Shown one piece after another: positions 45,684 through 56,932 of a stretch of 64,000 nucleotides of DNA; the first letter of the stretch is position 1, and the number at the start of each line of letters is the position of its first letter. The translations under genes and the position numbers were made by a program. The notes under the pieces were generated by a model. The model made no database searches, had not been told where the DNA came from, and worked only from the letters and a program-made list of their open reading frames with translations. This stretch comes from Acephala macrosclerotiorum (Eukaryota > Ascomycota > Leotiomycetes > Helotiales > Mollisiaceae), in the NCBI GenBank assembly GCA_014904845.1, contig MU119217.1, positions 310,001-374,000 of the forward strand. The letters run 5' to 3'.

Positions 45684-46660
45684 TCACCGCAGCTCAAACA
45701 TTCGCTTTTCTATCGGAGCGTCCTTATCCTCCAAAGGGTCAGTGAATCGAACATGGTCCCGGTTCCTGGCTCTGTACGGTGGGTCTCTTCCATGCACGGT
45801 AGCCACAACCTCGCTGTTCAGTTCCATTCTCAAGTCATCGTACATCTGTATCCGATCGTACTGGAAAATAACGTCTTTTGGATCATTCAGGCTATTACTT
45901 CTGAAGGACATGTATGCGAAAAGAAGAGTCTGGACGATCACTCTTCGAATGGCATTACCCTGTTTGAGTTGACAGTATACAATGTCAATATGCCCGGCTT
46001 GCAAGTACTGTCTGTCGATGCGAACGATAGCCTTAACTTCATTCGCGATAGATTCGTGCAGGTCGTCTAGATTCGAATGTCCAAGTGTTTGGGCGGTCTG
46101 AGCAAGCAGCATGAGGCTGTCAATCTCAACCTCGCGTGTAGATTTCTGGGCTTGAGGCAGGACGATATTCCTCTCGATTGGCCAACGGGTTGCTATGTCG
46201 AAGAATACTCGCTCGACATCCTCAACTTCTACCGCCTCTGATGGCTCGACTTGATCCCTTGGCAGTTTAGCTTGGAAGATAGTGAAGAGCCTTCTGAGGA
46301 ACGTCCTAGGGAATAAGGTTGGGTGTACATCTTTGTCGAAGATAATACACACGCCTTGATTCGCTGGATATAGTTTCTGAAGCATGTCAGTGTACTTTTC
46401 TTCCCAAAAACGGCCAGTACTTACTTGACCCTATCTGCTGCTGAATTGACCTCATCCTCTGCTTGACTGTATTTCGGGACCTTTGCTGGACTTTCTACCC
46501 CTTGCTCCTGTTTCCATTGTTAGTAATCCTTCCAAAAAGTACAGCATAATTGTCGATTCTGGTCCCGAAGATGCTCTCGATGGACTATCTTTAGACAATA
46601 TGACACTCAAGAATAACTTACAATCAGTCTGGCGCGTCGCTTGCCAAACTTTGTAAACAT
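45684..46660 (-). CDS. Uncharacterised protein (about 270 aa), second splice junction uncertain
   Basis: Minus strand. Exon 1, 46660-46622, encodes MFTKFGKRRARLI. A 114-nt GT-AG intron with an ACTAAC branch leads to exon 2 (46507 to about 46430), EQGVESPAKVPKYSQAED. Exon 3 (46376-45684 or slightly longer) begins KLYPANQGVCIIFDKDV and includes HPTLFPRTFLRRLFTIFQAK, DVERVFFDIATRWPIER and LFAYMSFRSNSLNDP. The strongest GTAAGT at the end of exon 2 does not keep the frame. The phase-correct donor is GTCAAG five bases earlier, so this junction needs transcript evidence. The content looks like real conserved protein, but no domain is recognised. Its first 37 bases overlap the end of the upstream gene in a different frame. 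Confidence 0.62.
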
Positions 46661-47322
46661 TCACTATTTGCTTCTGCGATGCCATCTTGACGAAACATTG
46701 ACGTATCGGTCATCTCACCACCGCCTTTCCTGCCACTCGCTCTTCCTCTTGGCTTTGAATTAGTCTTACCAAGACCAGTCTCGTCATCTTCTTCATCGTT
46801 CGAGCTCGTCATATCCTCTATGTCTTCTGCAGTAACAAGCTCATCATCACACGCAGCTGCAGCATCAGCATCCGGTATTCCCAACAGGAACAATCGATTT
46901 GCGGCTTCTGAACCAGCTCTTGGTGGTCCTGGAGGGGAATATGATCGAGCTGGTGATATTCTGTCATTCGAATGACTTGCTCGCCGAGCACTCGAAAAAG
47001 AAAAGGAGCCTAGCTTTGTAGCAGCGAATTTGGAAGCGAGTTCTGGGCTAGCGAGAGAAATGCCCAAGGGCCGGGTTTGCTTCTTGTGTGACTGGGCTGA
47101 GGGACTCTCCGCTATCTGCTCCTTTGCTTTCTTCCTCTCTTCATCAGCCGCGGTTTGCTTGAAAACATGATCTATGGCTCGATTCAGGTCCCAGTCGTTT
47201 CCCGAAAGCACATCAAGGATTTCATCATCGCTCAAACCTTTGAAGATGTCCAATAGACCTAGGGCTACGCCTCTACGTTTGGGGTTGGCAATGCGGCCGA
47301 TACGGCATGGACTGGGAGTCAT
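46624..47322 (-). CDS. Uncharacterised protein with a CUE/UBA-like N-terminal helix bundle
   Basis: Single frame of 232 codons on the minus strand, starting MTPSPCRIGRIANPKRRG. Residues about 21-55 (LGLLDIFKGLSDDEILDVLS, then WDLNRAIDHVFKQ) look like a CUE or UBA ubiquitin-binding bundle. The rest is low-complexity: basic (ERKKAKEQ), Ser/Pro-rich, then acidic (TSSNDEEDDETG). The last 37 bases overlap the first exon of the next minus-strand gene. It could be that the two are one gene with an intron not resolved here (a good donor, CTTG then GTAAGAC, exists near 46770), so the 3' end is provisional. Function unknown. Confidence 0.5.
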   Translation of the reverse strand: MTPSPCRIGRIANPKRRGVALGLLDIFKGLSDDEILDVLSGNDWDLNRAIDHVFKQTAADEERKKAKEQIAESPSAQSHKKQTRPLGISLASPELASKFAATKLGSFSFSSARRASHSNDRISPARSYSPPGPPRAGSEAANRLFLLGIPDADAAAACDDELVTAEDIEDMTSSNDEEDDETGLGKTNSKPRGRASGRKGGGEMTDTSMFRQDGIAEANSECLQSLASDAPD

Positions 47323-48385
47323 GATTTCGAAGAGTGGGGTTGGAAAATATCGAAGTCGGAGGAAGATCTAGTAATGGCGTGCTATTACTGAAGATCAGAA
47401 AACGTTGAAGAAGTGAGAAAAGAGGAAATTAAATATCTAATCTGCTAGCCTGTCCAAAGGTGAATATAGAGACGAGACCACTCCAGACGACTCCACTGTG
47501 AAAGGTGATCTTAGAGGCAAGGCCACTCCGGACGATCCCACTTTTCAAAGGTGAATGTCTTGTCAAGGACTTCTAAGATCAGACGATTTGATCTTGAACA
47601 GCTTTGGCAGTACTGATCCAACTTAGACACGTTCTTGCTTCTCCGGCCCCCTCTTCCGAAGAAACGCTCTCGTGGCTTTTTAATAGGACCATTAATCTGC
47701 TTCTTCCGCTGCCTTTGTAACAGCCAGCTTTACCCAATCAAGCTCACGTTCAAAGGATAGCTGCGTCCATTCTTTGCTCCGACTTTCATCCTTATTCTTG
47801 CCTCTGAGACCTGCATCCTAGGCATTCAAGCCTTCCGAAGTCCAGGTCAGTGCTAACATGTCTATTCGCAAATTCAGACAATCAAATTTGCCAGAGGCAT
47901 CCCCAAAATGAGTAGTGACTTGGTAGAACTAGTCTCGCTAAAGTCCCTTTCAGACTTATGACCTTTCACACCCGATCAGTTGTGCTGTCGATATGAAAGC
48001 ATAATTGTTCGGCATGAATCATGTCTATGTTCTCCACAGCCTGCGAAGAAGTGTGAAGAATCTGCACTTTGAAAAGGAAGATATGAGCATAACAGGAGGA
48101 TATTTCATTCCTTGATTGCACAGAGCGCAATTTTGCTGAGCGCGAATCGCAGAATGCTCTGGCTTCAAGAGGTCACTCATTGGCATGAAGAGTGTTTGGC
48201 AGTAATCCAAAATACTTGTACTAATGCTCATTACACAGCTACTATATGCACCGTACTCTCCCAGAGGCGAATCTCATAGCCAGTACGCCAGAGCCACCAT
48301 CCCTTAAAATGCTGATCAAGCGATACCCATGCTCCTATGATCGTACAAAGCAATGCAATAATGGGAGAATGCTACAAACCAGTGC
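47323..48385. other. Intergenic with a short direct repeat
   Basis: About 1.06 kb, no gene recognised. At 47455-47570 there are three imperfect direct copies with period 45-46 bp, each starting AAAGGTGA and containing CCACTCC.GACGA. Confidence 0.65.
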
Positions 48386-51300
48386 TCAAATGTCCAAATC
48401 CGAATCCGAATCTTCTGCGTATCCACTCACACCTCGCTTTGCTCGTCTGTCTTTTCTCGAAGGGGTACCACTCGACTCCTCAGGTCCTGGTACACTTGGG
48501 TGTTCCTTTTCATAGATCGCTCTGAATGCGAGAGCCTCCTTGTCCCATTGTGCTGCGTTGACATTGTATGCGGCCATAGCAGCAGCATACGCCTTCTTTT
48601 GGACATCGGCTCTGTCGTTGTAAGGCTTCTTTGCTTCATCAGTGGCCTCCTTCCACATCTTTGTGACCATCTTCTTGACCTCATTAGGAATAGGCTTTCC
48701 TTTGCCAGGTCTTCTACCCTCTTCACATTTTCGCTTAGCTTCTTCCCAATGGTCTTTGCTATACATTCGGTACGGATTGGCATAGTTATTTGCAGGGCGA
48801 TAAGGCCGATCACCAAGCTTAGCAACAATGGCACCCCAAATCTCGTATTCATAAGCTTCGAGGCGGGCTTGCTTGGGATCCTTGGGGCTTTGGATTGTCT
48901 CGGACTTTCTCTTCGACGTCGCATCCTTTGGAGGCACTAATTGCTCCGGGACCTCAATTGGGCCGATCATGGTCTCAAGAACCTCTGATGCTGCTCTCAA
49001 ACCAGAGATATAAGCACCGTGGACAGTCGCAGGATGTGTGCCGCAGGTATGTTCGCCAGCAAAGAAGAGATTGCCAACAGGTCGTGCCATAACCTCATAA
49101 TCGTCCGGTTGGAAGTTTGGACCTGTGTATGAGTAACTGCCACGCGAAAATTCATCCTGGCTCCATCGAGTTACAACTGCTTCGATAGGTGCAGGTACCG
49201 AAGCACCGAACACAGTACGTAGAACTTTCGTAGCTTCGGAGATGAGCTGTTCATTGGGAGTGCTTTCTGCGGAAAATGCAGCGTCGCCAGCCATCAAAGC
49301 AAGCAGTGTTGGGAGACCAGTAGTATTGCTGACATTGAACCACTGGAAGAAGCGACCACGTTGCGTGAAGTAGTCTGCCTGGTCTAAGCTGAATCGATTC
49401 ATAGGGTTGCGAAGAGCACCGAATATATCACGCATTTGGTCCCAGAACGCTTCTCGATAGACCAGAACCACTTTATTGAGGACTCCATAGCCGATCCGCG
49501 AGATTGGTCCTTCCTTCCATTCGGGTAGAGCTGGCTCGAAACTCACGTTCCGGTGTTTTAGAACACCGAGAGGTATTGTTGACACAATGTAGTCTGCTTC
49601 GATGACTTGGCCATCTTCGCACTCAATCTTTGACGCAGAGCCTTTGTTTTCCGGATCATAGACGACCTTTTTCACCTTGTTCTGTCTCTGAACATTCAAA
49701 GGCGTTGGGCAGTTCAGAAGACCTCTTGGGACCTGTTGGTAGCCTCCGGTGACCATAGTGTGTTTGCCTTCCCATTCGTTGCCAGCATCAAGATCCCAGC
49801 CACCTAAGCTGAGCTTGTTGCATGTGACAGCATTGCTATATTCCAAGTTCGCCACATGCCAATTGATTAATCGCAGATCGAGAGGGGTGAAGTCAACAAT
49901 ACGGGTGTACTGGCGAATGGCTTCGTCAAAAACCGAGCCAAGTGTGGCATACTTCGAGTTAACAGCAGTTTCGAGATCCAGATCATACTCAATTCCAACT
50001 CCTGGGCGTAGTTGCCAGCCTATTTCTTTAGCTTTGTAGGCAGCAGTATGAACAGCAGGTATGCCAAGCTCAAGGTGAGCTCGTCCAGTAAGTCTATCAG
50101 ACGAGACTGGAATCATCTGTACATCAGCCGTGGGGGAGTTTTGGCCCCTCGAGAGGTTGGGAGTGCCAGGTGCAGAAGCATCCTCAACCTCGCTGATCGT
50201 CTTTGTGCCTTCTGAACTGACATCACGGCCGGCGTCAAGAAGAATTTTGTCTCCGTCGATGACAGGTGGAGTCGGGAGCTTAAATTTATACTCGCTGACT
50301 CGATCGAGGATGTAGTTAAAGAGCTTCTCTGCGAATTGGTCTCGATTTATGTCTACCGGCTTGCCGTTCGCATCGTAGATGGTAGTTTCGGGTTTCAGAG
50401 CATGATATGACAATGCTAGTTGACCTCTGACAATAATATTGAGAGGGTTGCCTCGATCGAAGCCAGTGATGATCATGCCACCCATCTCTGCTGTATATCG
50501 ACTTCCGTAAGCTAGGGTTGGATGTCTTGGTTTTGATTTTATGGCTCGAGAATACACTCTGCCGCCGACTCGATCTCTGCCCTCCAAAACAATAACTCGC
50601 GGAGGATCCTCTCCCATCGAACGGAAGCGTTCCTCGAACTGTGCGAATAGACCCTCCAGTTGTCTCGCACAGCCGAGACCAGACATGCCAGCTCCAATGA
50701 CAGCAACAGTCTTCCGCTTTCTCTTAGGGCTACGTTGTGGTTTCTTGATCTCCTTGCCAGGGCCAAGATCCTCGAGGCAGCCATAGTTGATGTAGCCACG
50801 TCGTACCAGCCATTCATAGCAAACATTGGCAGCAGCAAACCAGCGTGAATCCTTTGCGCATCCGATGGCTTCATCGTGCATGACGCCAATCATTGGATTT
50901 CTTGTCCATAATCTGAGAATACCATTCCGGATGTTGAGATACGTAGTTACTTGTTGATGACTGATATGTCTGCGTAATAGGATATGCTCCTCGGAATGTA
51001 AGCTGTAAGGGTTGAGACGTGATGATTCTGCAGCCGCAATGCATTGCCTCGCATACTCGCTCGGCGCAATATCAGTGGGTATGGAAACCTTCGGGCGCAC
51101 ATCATATATCTGGCGCCGCTTTGCACTATGAGAAGCCGAATTCGAATTGCCTTTCGAGTTGCCGTCGAACCCGGTCGGGGATGTGGCTTTACTCGATATC
51201 GATGAAAGGGCTGATGAAACGTCGTCAAGGTCGGTAGTCATGGATGATGCCATAGAATCGCGAGCACTTTCGGGTCTGAGAAGAACATTGCCCATCGACG

Positions 51301-51806
51301 TAGAGGAAGGATTCCGTTCAACTCTATAGTGATAAGTCAATGGAATGCATTCAATATCACACCAGGACTTTCTGGTTGTGGCTTGAAACTCAGAATTGTT
51401 GCGAGGAAAGAGCGACCACGTACCTCATGTTGAACTTTTGGTCTGCGAACCTAGCACGAGAACCAGCTCCGTAATGAGACTTGGGTGAGTAATTCTCACT
51501 AGGAGATTCAACAACAATAGTATGTGAATGTTGATCAACAGTGTTGATAGAGTCGCCATAGGCAGAGTTTGACATAGCACCCGGGGTAGACGAGTCTCTG
51601 CCGGGATTCGAGGCCTCGAATATTGAAAGATGCGAGTCCAATTCCGATAGCCCCATCAAATTGAGATCATCATGTTGTGGAATTTGAGTCTCCATTGTTA
51701 CCGCCATGTCTGTAACCTTGAGTCTTGTGACTTTGGGTCGTTTCTTGGGCTTATATGGATTGTCGGCAACGATGGTTGGGTCAGCGCTGCTACTCGAATT
51801 TCCCAT
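48386..51806 (-). CDS. LSD1: LSD1-type histone demethylase (SWIRM, amine oxidase, HMG box)
   Basis: Minus-strand exons 51806-51424 and 51323-48386 (1106 aa); the 100-nt intron joins ARFADQKFNMR to VERNPSSTS. It is a FAD-dependent amine oxidase family member; in fungi LSD1/KDM1 homologues act on histone H3 methyl-lysine or limit heterochromatin spread. Domains in order: disordered Ser-rich N-terminus; SWIRM (about 205-320, LNIRNGILRLWTRNPMIGV); FAD-binding AVIGAGMSGLGCARQLEG and VLEGRDRVGGRV; the conserved lysine in GVLNKVVLVYRE; FAGEHTCGTHPATVHGAYIS near the C-terminal side of the oxidase; an HMG box (about 945-1030, NPYRMYSKDHWEEAKRK); acidic end DSDSDLDI. The long spacer helices of animal LSD1 that bind CoREST (tower) are not evident. 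The HMG box is typical of fungal members. Confidence 0.95.
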
Positions 51807-52343
51807 GCCACTTGATATCGGTCAACCGCGCACCCCTCCCGCAAGTATCATCGATAAGATTGCTTGACCGCGTCTTACTAGACTATGAAGAACAGTTAGC
51901 GACTCTTCAACGAACTCGATAATGGTATATGTATCACCCACGTGGAACCGTCTCAACTGTCGCATTCGATATTGTCTGTCGCCAGATGTATGTCCTGCTG
52001 CAAGCTTCATGCAATTTCTTCGTCAATATCGTCGTCGCTTGAGAAGGAGAGGAATATCCTCAGAGAGGACTCGTAGAGGTTCGTTGGGTGGTCGTGTCGT
52101 ACGATATGTGATATCAAGTCTCTTCTGAGTCTCGGCCCAAATGATCCATAATGCCAAAGCGACCATCACGTGCAGTACAGGTAATGCCTCCGGAGATGAT
52201 CCCAAATTAGACCTCGTTGACTCGTTGATACATATGCAGCATTTTCTTTTAAATAGAAGTCATGGGAGAATTTATCATTTCATCATTACATTATTGACTA
52301 GACTTGGTCTGCCTTTGCTCATTGCTGGCATTTCGTATCTCTA
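51807..52343. other. Spacer between LSD1 start and VPS33 end
   Basis: About 540 bases: the LSD1 promoter and 5' UTR and the VPS33 3' UTR. No gene recognised. Confidence 0.55.
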
Positions 52344-54658
52344 CTACGAGTCTTGTACAATGGCCTTCTTTCCCAGAGACGCCTTCTCAATAGCTGCATC
52401 CATCATCCTATTCCCACTAATAATCGAAGTTGTGCATATGATTATTCGCTTTCGGGCTAGAAGATGTAAGTTAGCATGCAATTCTTGAGGATGGTCATTG
52501 AAGATCTGCTTACCTTCCTTTTTCGCGATGAACCTCAGAGCAGCAATTTCCGTAAACGTAATGCCACCCAAGAATACAACGAAGACGAGCTTCTTCTCAC
52601 CACTGCCAGTGAGCAAAGCGCGAGCCTTCGCAGCTTTATCTTCCCCCTTTTGGACTTCGTCAAATGCCTGTCCTCGGACATGCTTCACTACCTCGTCAAA
52701 ACCTCGCCATCCTTGCGACGCTCCACCACTTACGGCCGCTGGATTGTTCGCTATTCCGCCGCGCGTGATGGAGGTGAGATATTGTTTCTGCAGTATGCAT
52801 TGGACGAGGCGTATCGAAAGAGGTGCATATCCGCTATATACATAAGCGATATCGTTCGGATCGTGTTCGTTGACCTCGTCAACGATAAGTCGAAGAGCTT
52901 TGCGCACGTAAGTGTAGTTGGTCTTGGTTCCAATGCTGGTTCCACCTCCAGACATAGGAATCATCGAGGCTCCAGGTGAACTCCTTGACAGAAGCAATTG
53001 CAGCTTTTCTAATGCGTCCAGAGTAAGAATATGTTGGTAACCATAGGCCTGCAGGATCATTTTCTTGAACCCTTCTAGCTCTCGATGTTTTATGCCACCT
53101 GCGATGCAAGATTCAAGGCACAATAATCGCAGAACGTCTGTCAGAGGAGCATCCCGAGAAATCAGCTCTTCGATCGGTTCGTGCTGAGACGATGGATCAG
53201 CTCCCGCTGCAAGATTCTGTTGCACCTCCAGTAATCGACTGAACTGATCTGATCGGGTATGCTTCATAATCTCTTCGGCAAGCCCAGTGTGTATCTTCAG
53301 ACTCTGTTGTTCGGCTTGGTATCCAGGGAGCTTGTTGACGAAATCTCGCAATTCTGCCGTCGTTTTGGTCCCGTGTCTACTGTCATAATCAGTCTGAAGC
53401 CGTCGAGCGACCTTATTTAGCAGATTTCCAACAATAGCAAAGTTTGTGTCTCTCAACTGGTCGTAGAGCTTATCTGAGGAATCGAGTAATATTTTGCGTT
53501 TCTTTGCTTGTATTGGTGCACCCACGGCCTTTGACGAGCCTGGAGCAGCTTGAGGAGCAGGTCCCACAATAGAAGAATCCACCTCCGCTTGATTGTTTTG
53601 AATCCCAACTGTTTCGTCGATCAGACCTTCGTAAGTTAATTGGGTAAGAAGAGGGGTAGCAAAGTCAACTTCGCGATCAATGACAATGAGGCTTTCAATA
53701 GTGGTGCTCGGCGTCAAACCAAGCCTACTACTCTCATTTGTATCTTCACCAGCGATAAATTCCTGTCGCATGCGTGCAAGTAGATCTGCCAATCTCTTGG
53801 CATTGTCGCCCTTTCCAGTGATACGTGGAAAGAGGCCATGCTTTTGCTGTATAAGCATAAGAGCACGTGCCAGTAAGAATGTTGGTGTGGGGTCTTTTCG
53901 TAGATACAAGTCGCTGAATGAGTCTTCGAGTTCGAGGGAGAGGAGGTCTTTCTCGACGGGCAAAAAGTACAGGGGAAACTCTGTTATGCTTGTGTCACCA
54001 AGGACACCGGCATCCTCAAGGATCTTTTGGGAAACGAGGGTCCTTCGAGGCACCCAGAATATCGAAAATTCGTGACCAGTCTGACTTTCTCGTTGCATTC
54101 GCTTGATGTGGTCTAATTAGATGTCAGCACGTAATGGCAGTACCACCTGCATATTAAAAAACGTGAAAGAGACACTATTACCCGCGCTGTGTCGTGATTC
54201 GTGTAGGGCTTAAGACTGACTAGGTAGAGTGGTCAAGTATCTACGAAGTCTACTTTAAGAGCCCAATTGAAGTGTATCTTGCTTGGCATATGAATGAGAA
54301 GTCTCGAAATGTACGTACCGGCTATTGAAGAGGCATGCCTTGCACTCTCGCCCCTCGCAATGAACACAACATTTCGCTGGCTGACATCGGCATTGCCATT
54401 CTCCAAAAAGAAGACCTTATCGACACCGTAATCCTGAAGGGTCGAGAACTTGACGAACAGTCCGATCGGTCCTGCAAGGCCCTTCTCAATCACTAGATTC
54501 TTCTTTCCTCGAACCTGTGTACACATGTGTGTAAGCCGCTGCCTTGAGGGATTGAGGTGGGATTGGGAAGCCTTACTTACACCCTCTAGTAGATACAAGA
54601 GATCCTTCCGAGCCTTGTCCTTGATCTGGTCGGTGTCAAAACCAACATGAGGAGCCAT
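52344..54658 (-). CDS. VPS33: Vacuolar sorting protein VPS33 (Sec1/Munc18 family)
   Basis: Minus-strand exons 54658-54581, 54514-54319, 54112-52514 and 52456-52344 (661 aa). VPS33 is the SM-family subunit of the HOPS and CORVET tethers and chaperones SNARE assembly at vacuoles and endosomes. It starts MAPHVGFDTDQIKDKARKDL, then GVRGKKNLVIEKGLAGPIGL, DYGVDKVFFLENG, SLIVIDREVDFATPLLTQLT (the SM-family signature), and ends with FVVFLGGITFTEIAALRFIA and CTTSIISGNRMM. The last intron (52513-52457) is 57 nt with no stop, so its retention would add 19 residues in frame. The conserved ALRFIAKKE-A-RKRIIICTTS favours splicing. Intron 2 is 206 nt. The gene is divergent from histidyl-tRNA synthetase, start codons 214 bp apart. 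Confidence 0.95.
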
Positions 54659-54872
54659 GGTGAGCTCTACATGCGGGATGCGGCTGAAGATGTTTGAAGT
54701 AGGAGGAGCAAATAGCGAGTGGGTTCGAGCTTCTGATGATGCGGGTCGGCTAGCGAGAACCAGCCCAAAGGCCAGAAAATCATTCAGCCTCGTCAAGCCC
54801 TCCACCAATGACTCAGAACTTTTGAACTTTTGACCCCACGACACTTATTTCTTGAGTTAGTAGTGAATTTGA
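54659..54872. promoter_or_regulatory. Divergent promoter, VPS33 / HTS1
   Basis: Only 214 bp separate the start codon of VPS33 from the first start codon of HTS1 on the other strand, so both promoters must lie here. No specific element identified. Confidence 0.6.
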
Positions 54873-56932
54873 ATGAGGACTACTCACATTACACTACTTA
54901 GGTCTGTGAGATCGTTGCGACTACTTACACGCACGCCTCTTCAAATCTCCCCACGAGCCTGGGACATTGTAAACCCACGCAATTTCGCTGTAACGGCGAG
55001 GCGAAAAGAGAGAGACCCCGACTTCGACCTCAACATGGCGCCCAAAGGCCAGAAGATTGAGGTGAAAGTTCCGAAGGGGACGAGAGACTGTAAGTCCGCG
55101 ACCAGACACGTGCGCCGTGTTCTTTACTAATGTCTCGTCAGTTGGTCCAAAAGACATGGCAATCAGGGACAAGATCTTCTCAACAACCATCGACGTATTC
55201 AAGGGTAATGGAGGCGTTACAATTGATACGCCAGACTTCGAACTGAAGGAAATCCTGTCTGGAAAATACGGTGAAGACAGCAAACTCATCTACGACCTTG
55301 CGGACCAGGGAGGGGAGATATGCTCACTGAGATACGATCACACTGTTCCCTTCGCAAGATGGTTGGCTATGAACCAAGATGTCACCCAAATCAAGCGCTA
55401 TGTTATCGGCAAAGTCCACAGACGAGATCAGCCAGCAATGACCAAGGGACGAATGCGCGAGTTCTACCAATGCGATTTCGATATTGCAGGCACATACGAC
55501 CCCATGATTCCCGATGCATTGATCCTGAGCATTACAACTGAGGTATTCGATAACCTAGGATGGAAGGGGCAATACACCGTCAAGCTCAACCACAGAAAGA
55601 TTCTTGACGGCATTTTCGAAGTGTGCGGGGTACCGGCGGACAAGATTCGGACGATTTCATCCGCGGTAGACAAGTTAGACAAGTTACCATGGGAGGAGGT
55701 ACGCAAGGAGATGACGGAGGAGAAGGGTCTGGCGGAGGAGGTCGCGGATAAGATTGGAAGATATGTCGTCAAGAAGGGGGGGAGAGATCTGCTCAAAACA
55801 CTGCAGGAGGACGAGCAGCTAGCGGCCAACGAATTCATGAAAGCAGGAATGGCAGACATGGAGCTTCTCTTCGAATACCTTCAGAATTTAGACGTCTTGG
55901 GCTCTATCTCTTTCGATTTGAGTCTGGCACGTGGGCTGGATTACTATACAGGGGTTATCTACGAGGTCATTACTGAAGGTTCAGCACCACTTGCTCCGAC
56001 ATCTGTAGCGACAGCTGCACCTCCGAAGCCCTCAAAGAAGCCATCGAAGTCCAAGGCTGGCGCAGACTTTGACGAAGACCGATCCTCAGATCCTACCATT
56101 GGGTATGGCAGTGTTGCGGCTGGTGGAAGATACGACAACCTTGTAAGTCAATCCACCATTTTGCTGGGGTTTCCGGAATGTTCAATGCCCCAGGACTCCT
56201 AGGACATTGAAATCTACAAAATTGTACTAATTCCGCTATAGGTGGGAATGTTCTCCGGCAAGAAGCAAATTCCCTGCGTCGGAATCTCCTTCGGAGTGGA
56301 GCGGATTTTCGCCATCACCAAAGCCAAGATGGAAGCAGACAAGAATGCCCCCAAAGTCCGAGGGAACGAGGTAGATGTATACGTAATGGCCCTGGGCGGT
56401 GGGAATAAGGATGGCAATTTGAAAGAGCGCATGGAAGTCTACAAGACGTTAAGACGAGCTGGAATCAAGGTAAGTCAATGTCCCACTCTTCCTGGGTCAT
56501 TCAAATTGGCGACTTTGCTGACATCACTTCTAGGCCGAGTTTCAAGAAAAAGTTAAGCCGAAGCTGGACAGACAGTTCAAGGCCGCTGACTTGAACGGTA
56601 TACCATTCGGTATCATCATCGGCAAAGACGAACTAGAGCAAGGAAAGGTCAAGATCAAGCAGATGGGTCTTCCCGAAGGTCACCCGGAGAAGGAAGGAGT
56701 GTTGGTCAACCTCTCGGATATTGTACCCGAAGTGAAGCGTCGCTTGGAGACGTTTTCAAAGGTGAGCGAAACTTTCAAGTCAGCCGAAGGATTGAAGGTT
56801 GTGGATGGCATCAAAGGCCAGCTGGAGGAGGTAAAATTAGAGGACTCTGCAGCATTAGTGCCAGAGACGGAGAAGCCAGCAAAGACGTCACCCCTATCGC
56901 AGGAGGCTATTGCAGCTGTTCCTGCCTCATAG
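54873..56932 (+). CDS. HTS1: Histidyl-tRNA synthetase, probably dual-targeted by alternative starts
   Basis: Exons 54873-55089, 55142-56142, 56242-56469 and 56534-56932 (614 aa from the first ATG). A class II synthetase that charges tRNA-His. Motifs: [19 protein letters not shown] at the start; motif 2 region [17 protein letters not shown] and [20 protein letters not shown]; the histidine-binding loop [16 protein letters not shown]; motif 3 in FGVERIF; the C-terminal anticodon domain with [13 protein letters not shown]. The first 54 residues ([29 protein letters not shown]) form a basic mitochondrial leader. A second in-frame ATG at 55035 ([12 protein letters not shown]) gives a 560-aa cytosolic form. 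One gene making both forms is known in yeast HTS1; here it is inferred. A low-complexity Pro/Lys/Ala insertion (about [13 protein letters not shown]) precedes [13 protein letters not shown]. Confidence 0.96.
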
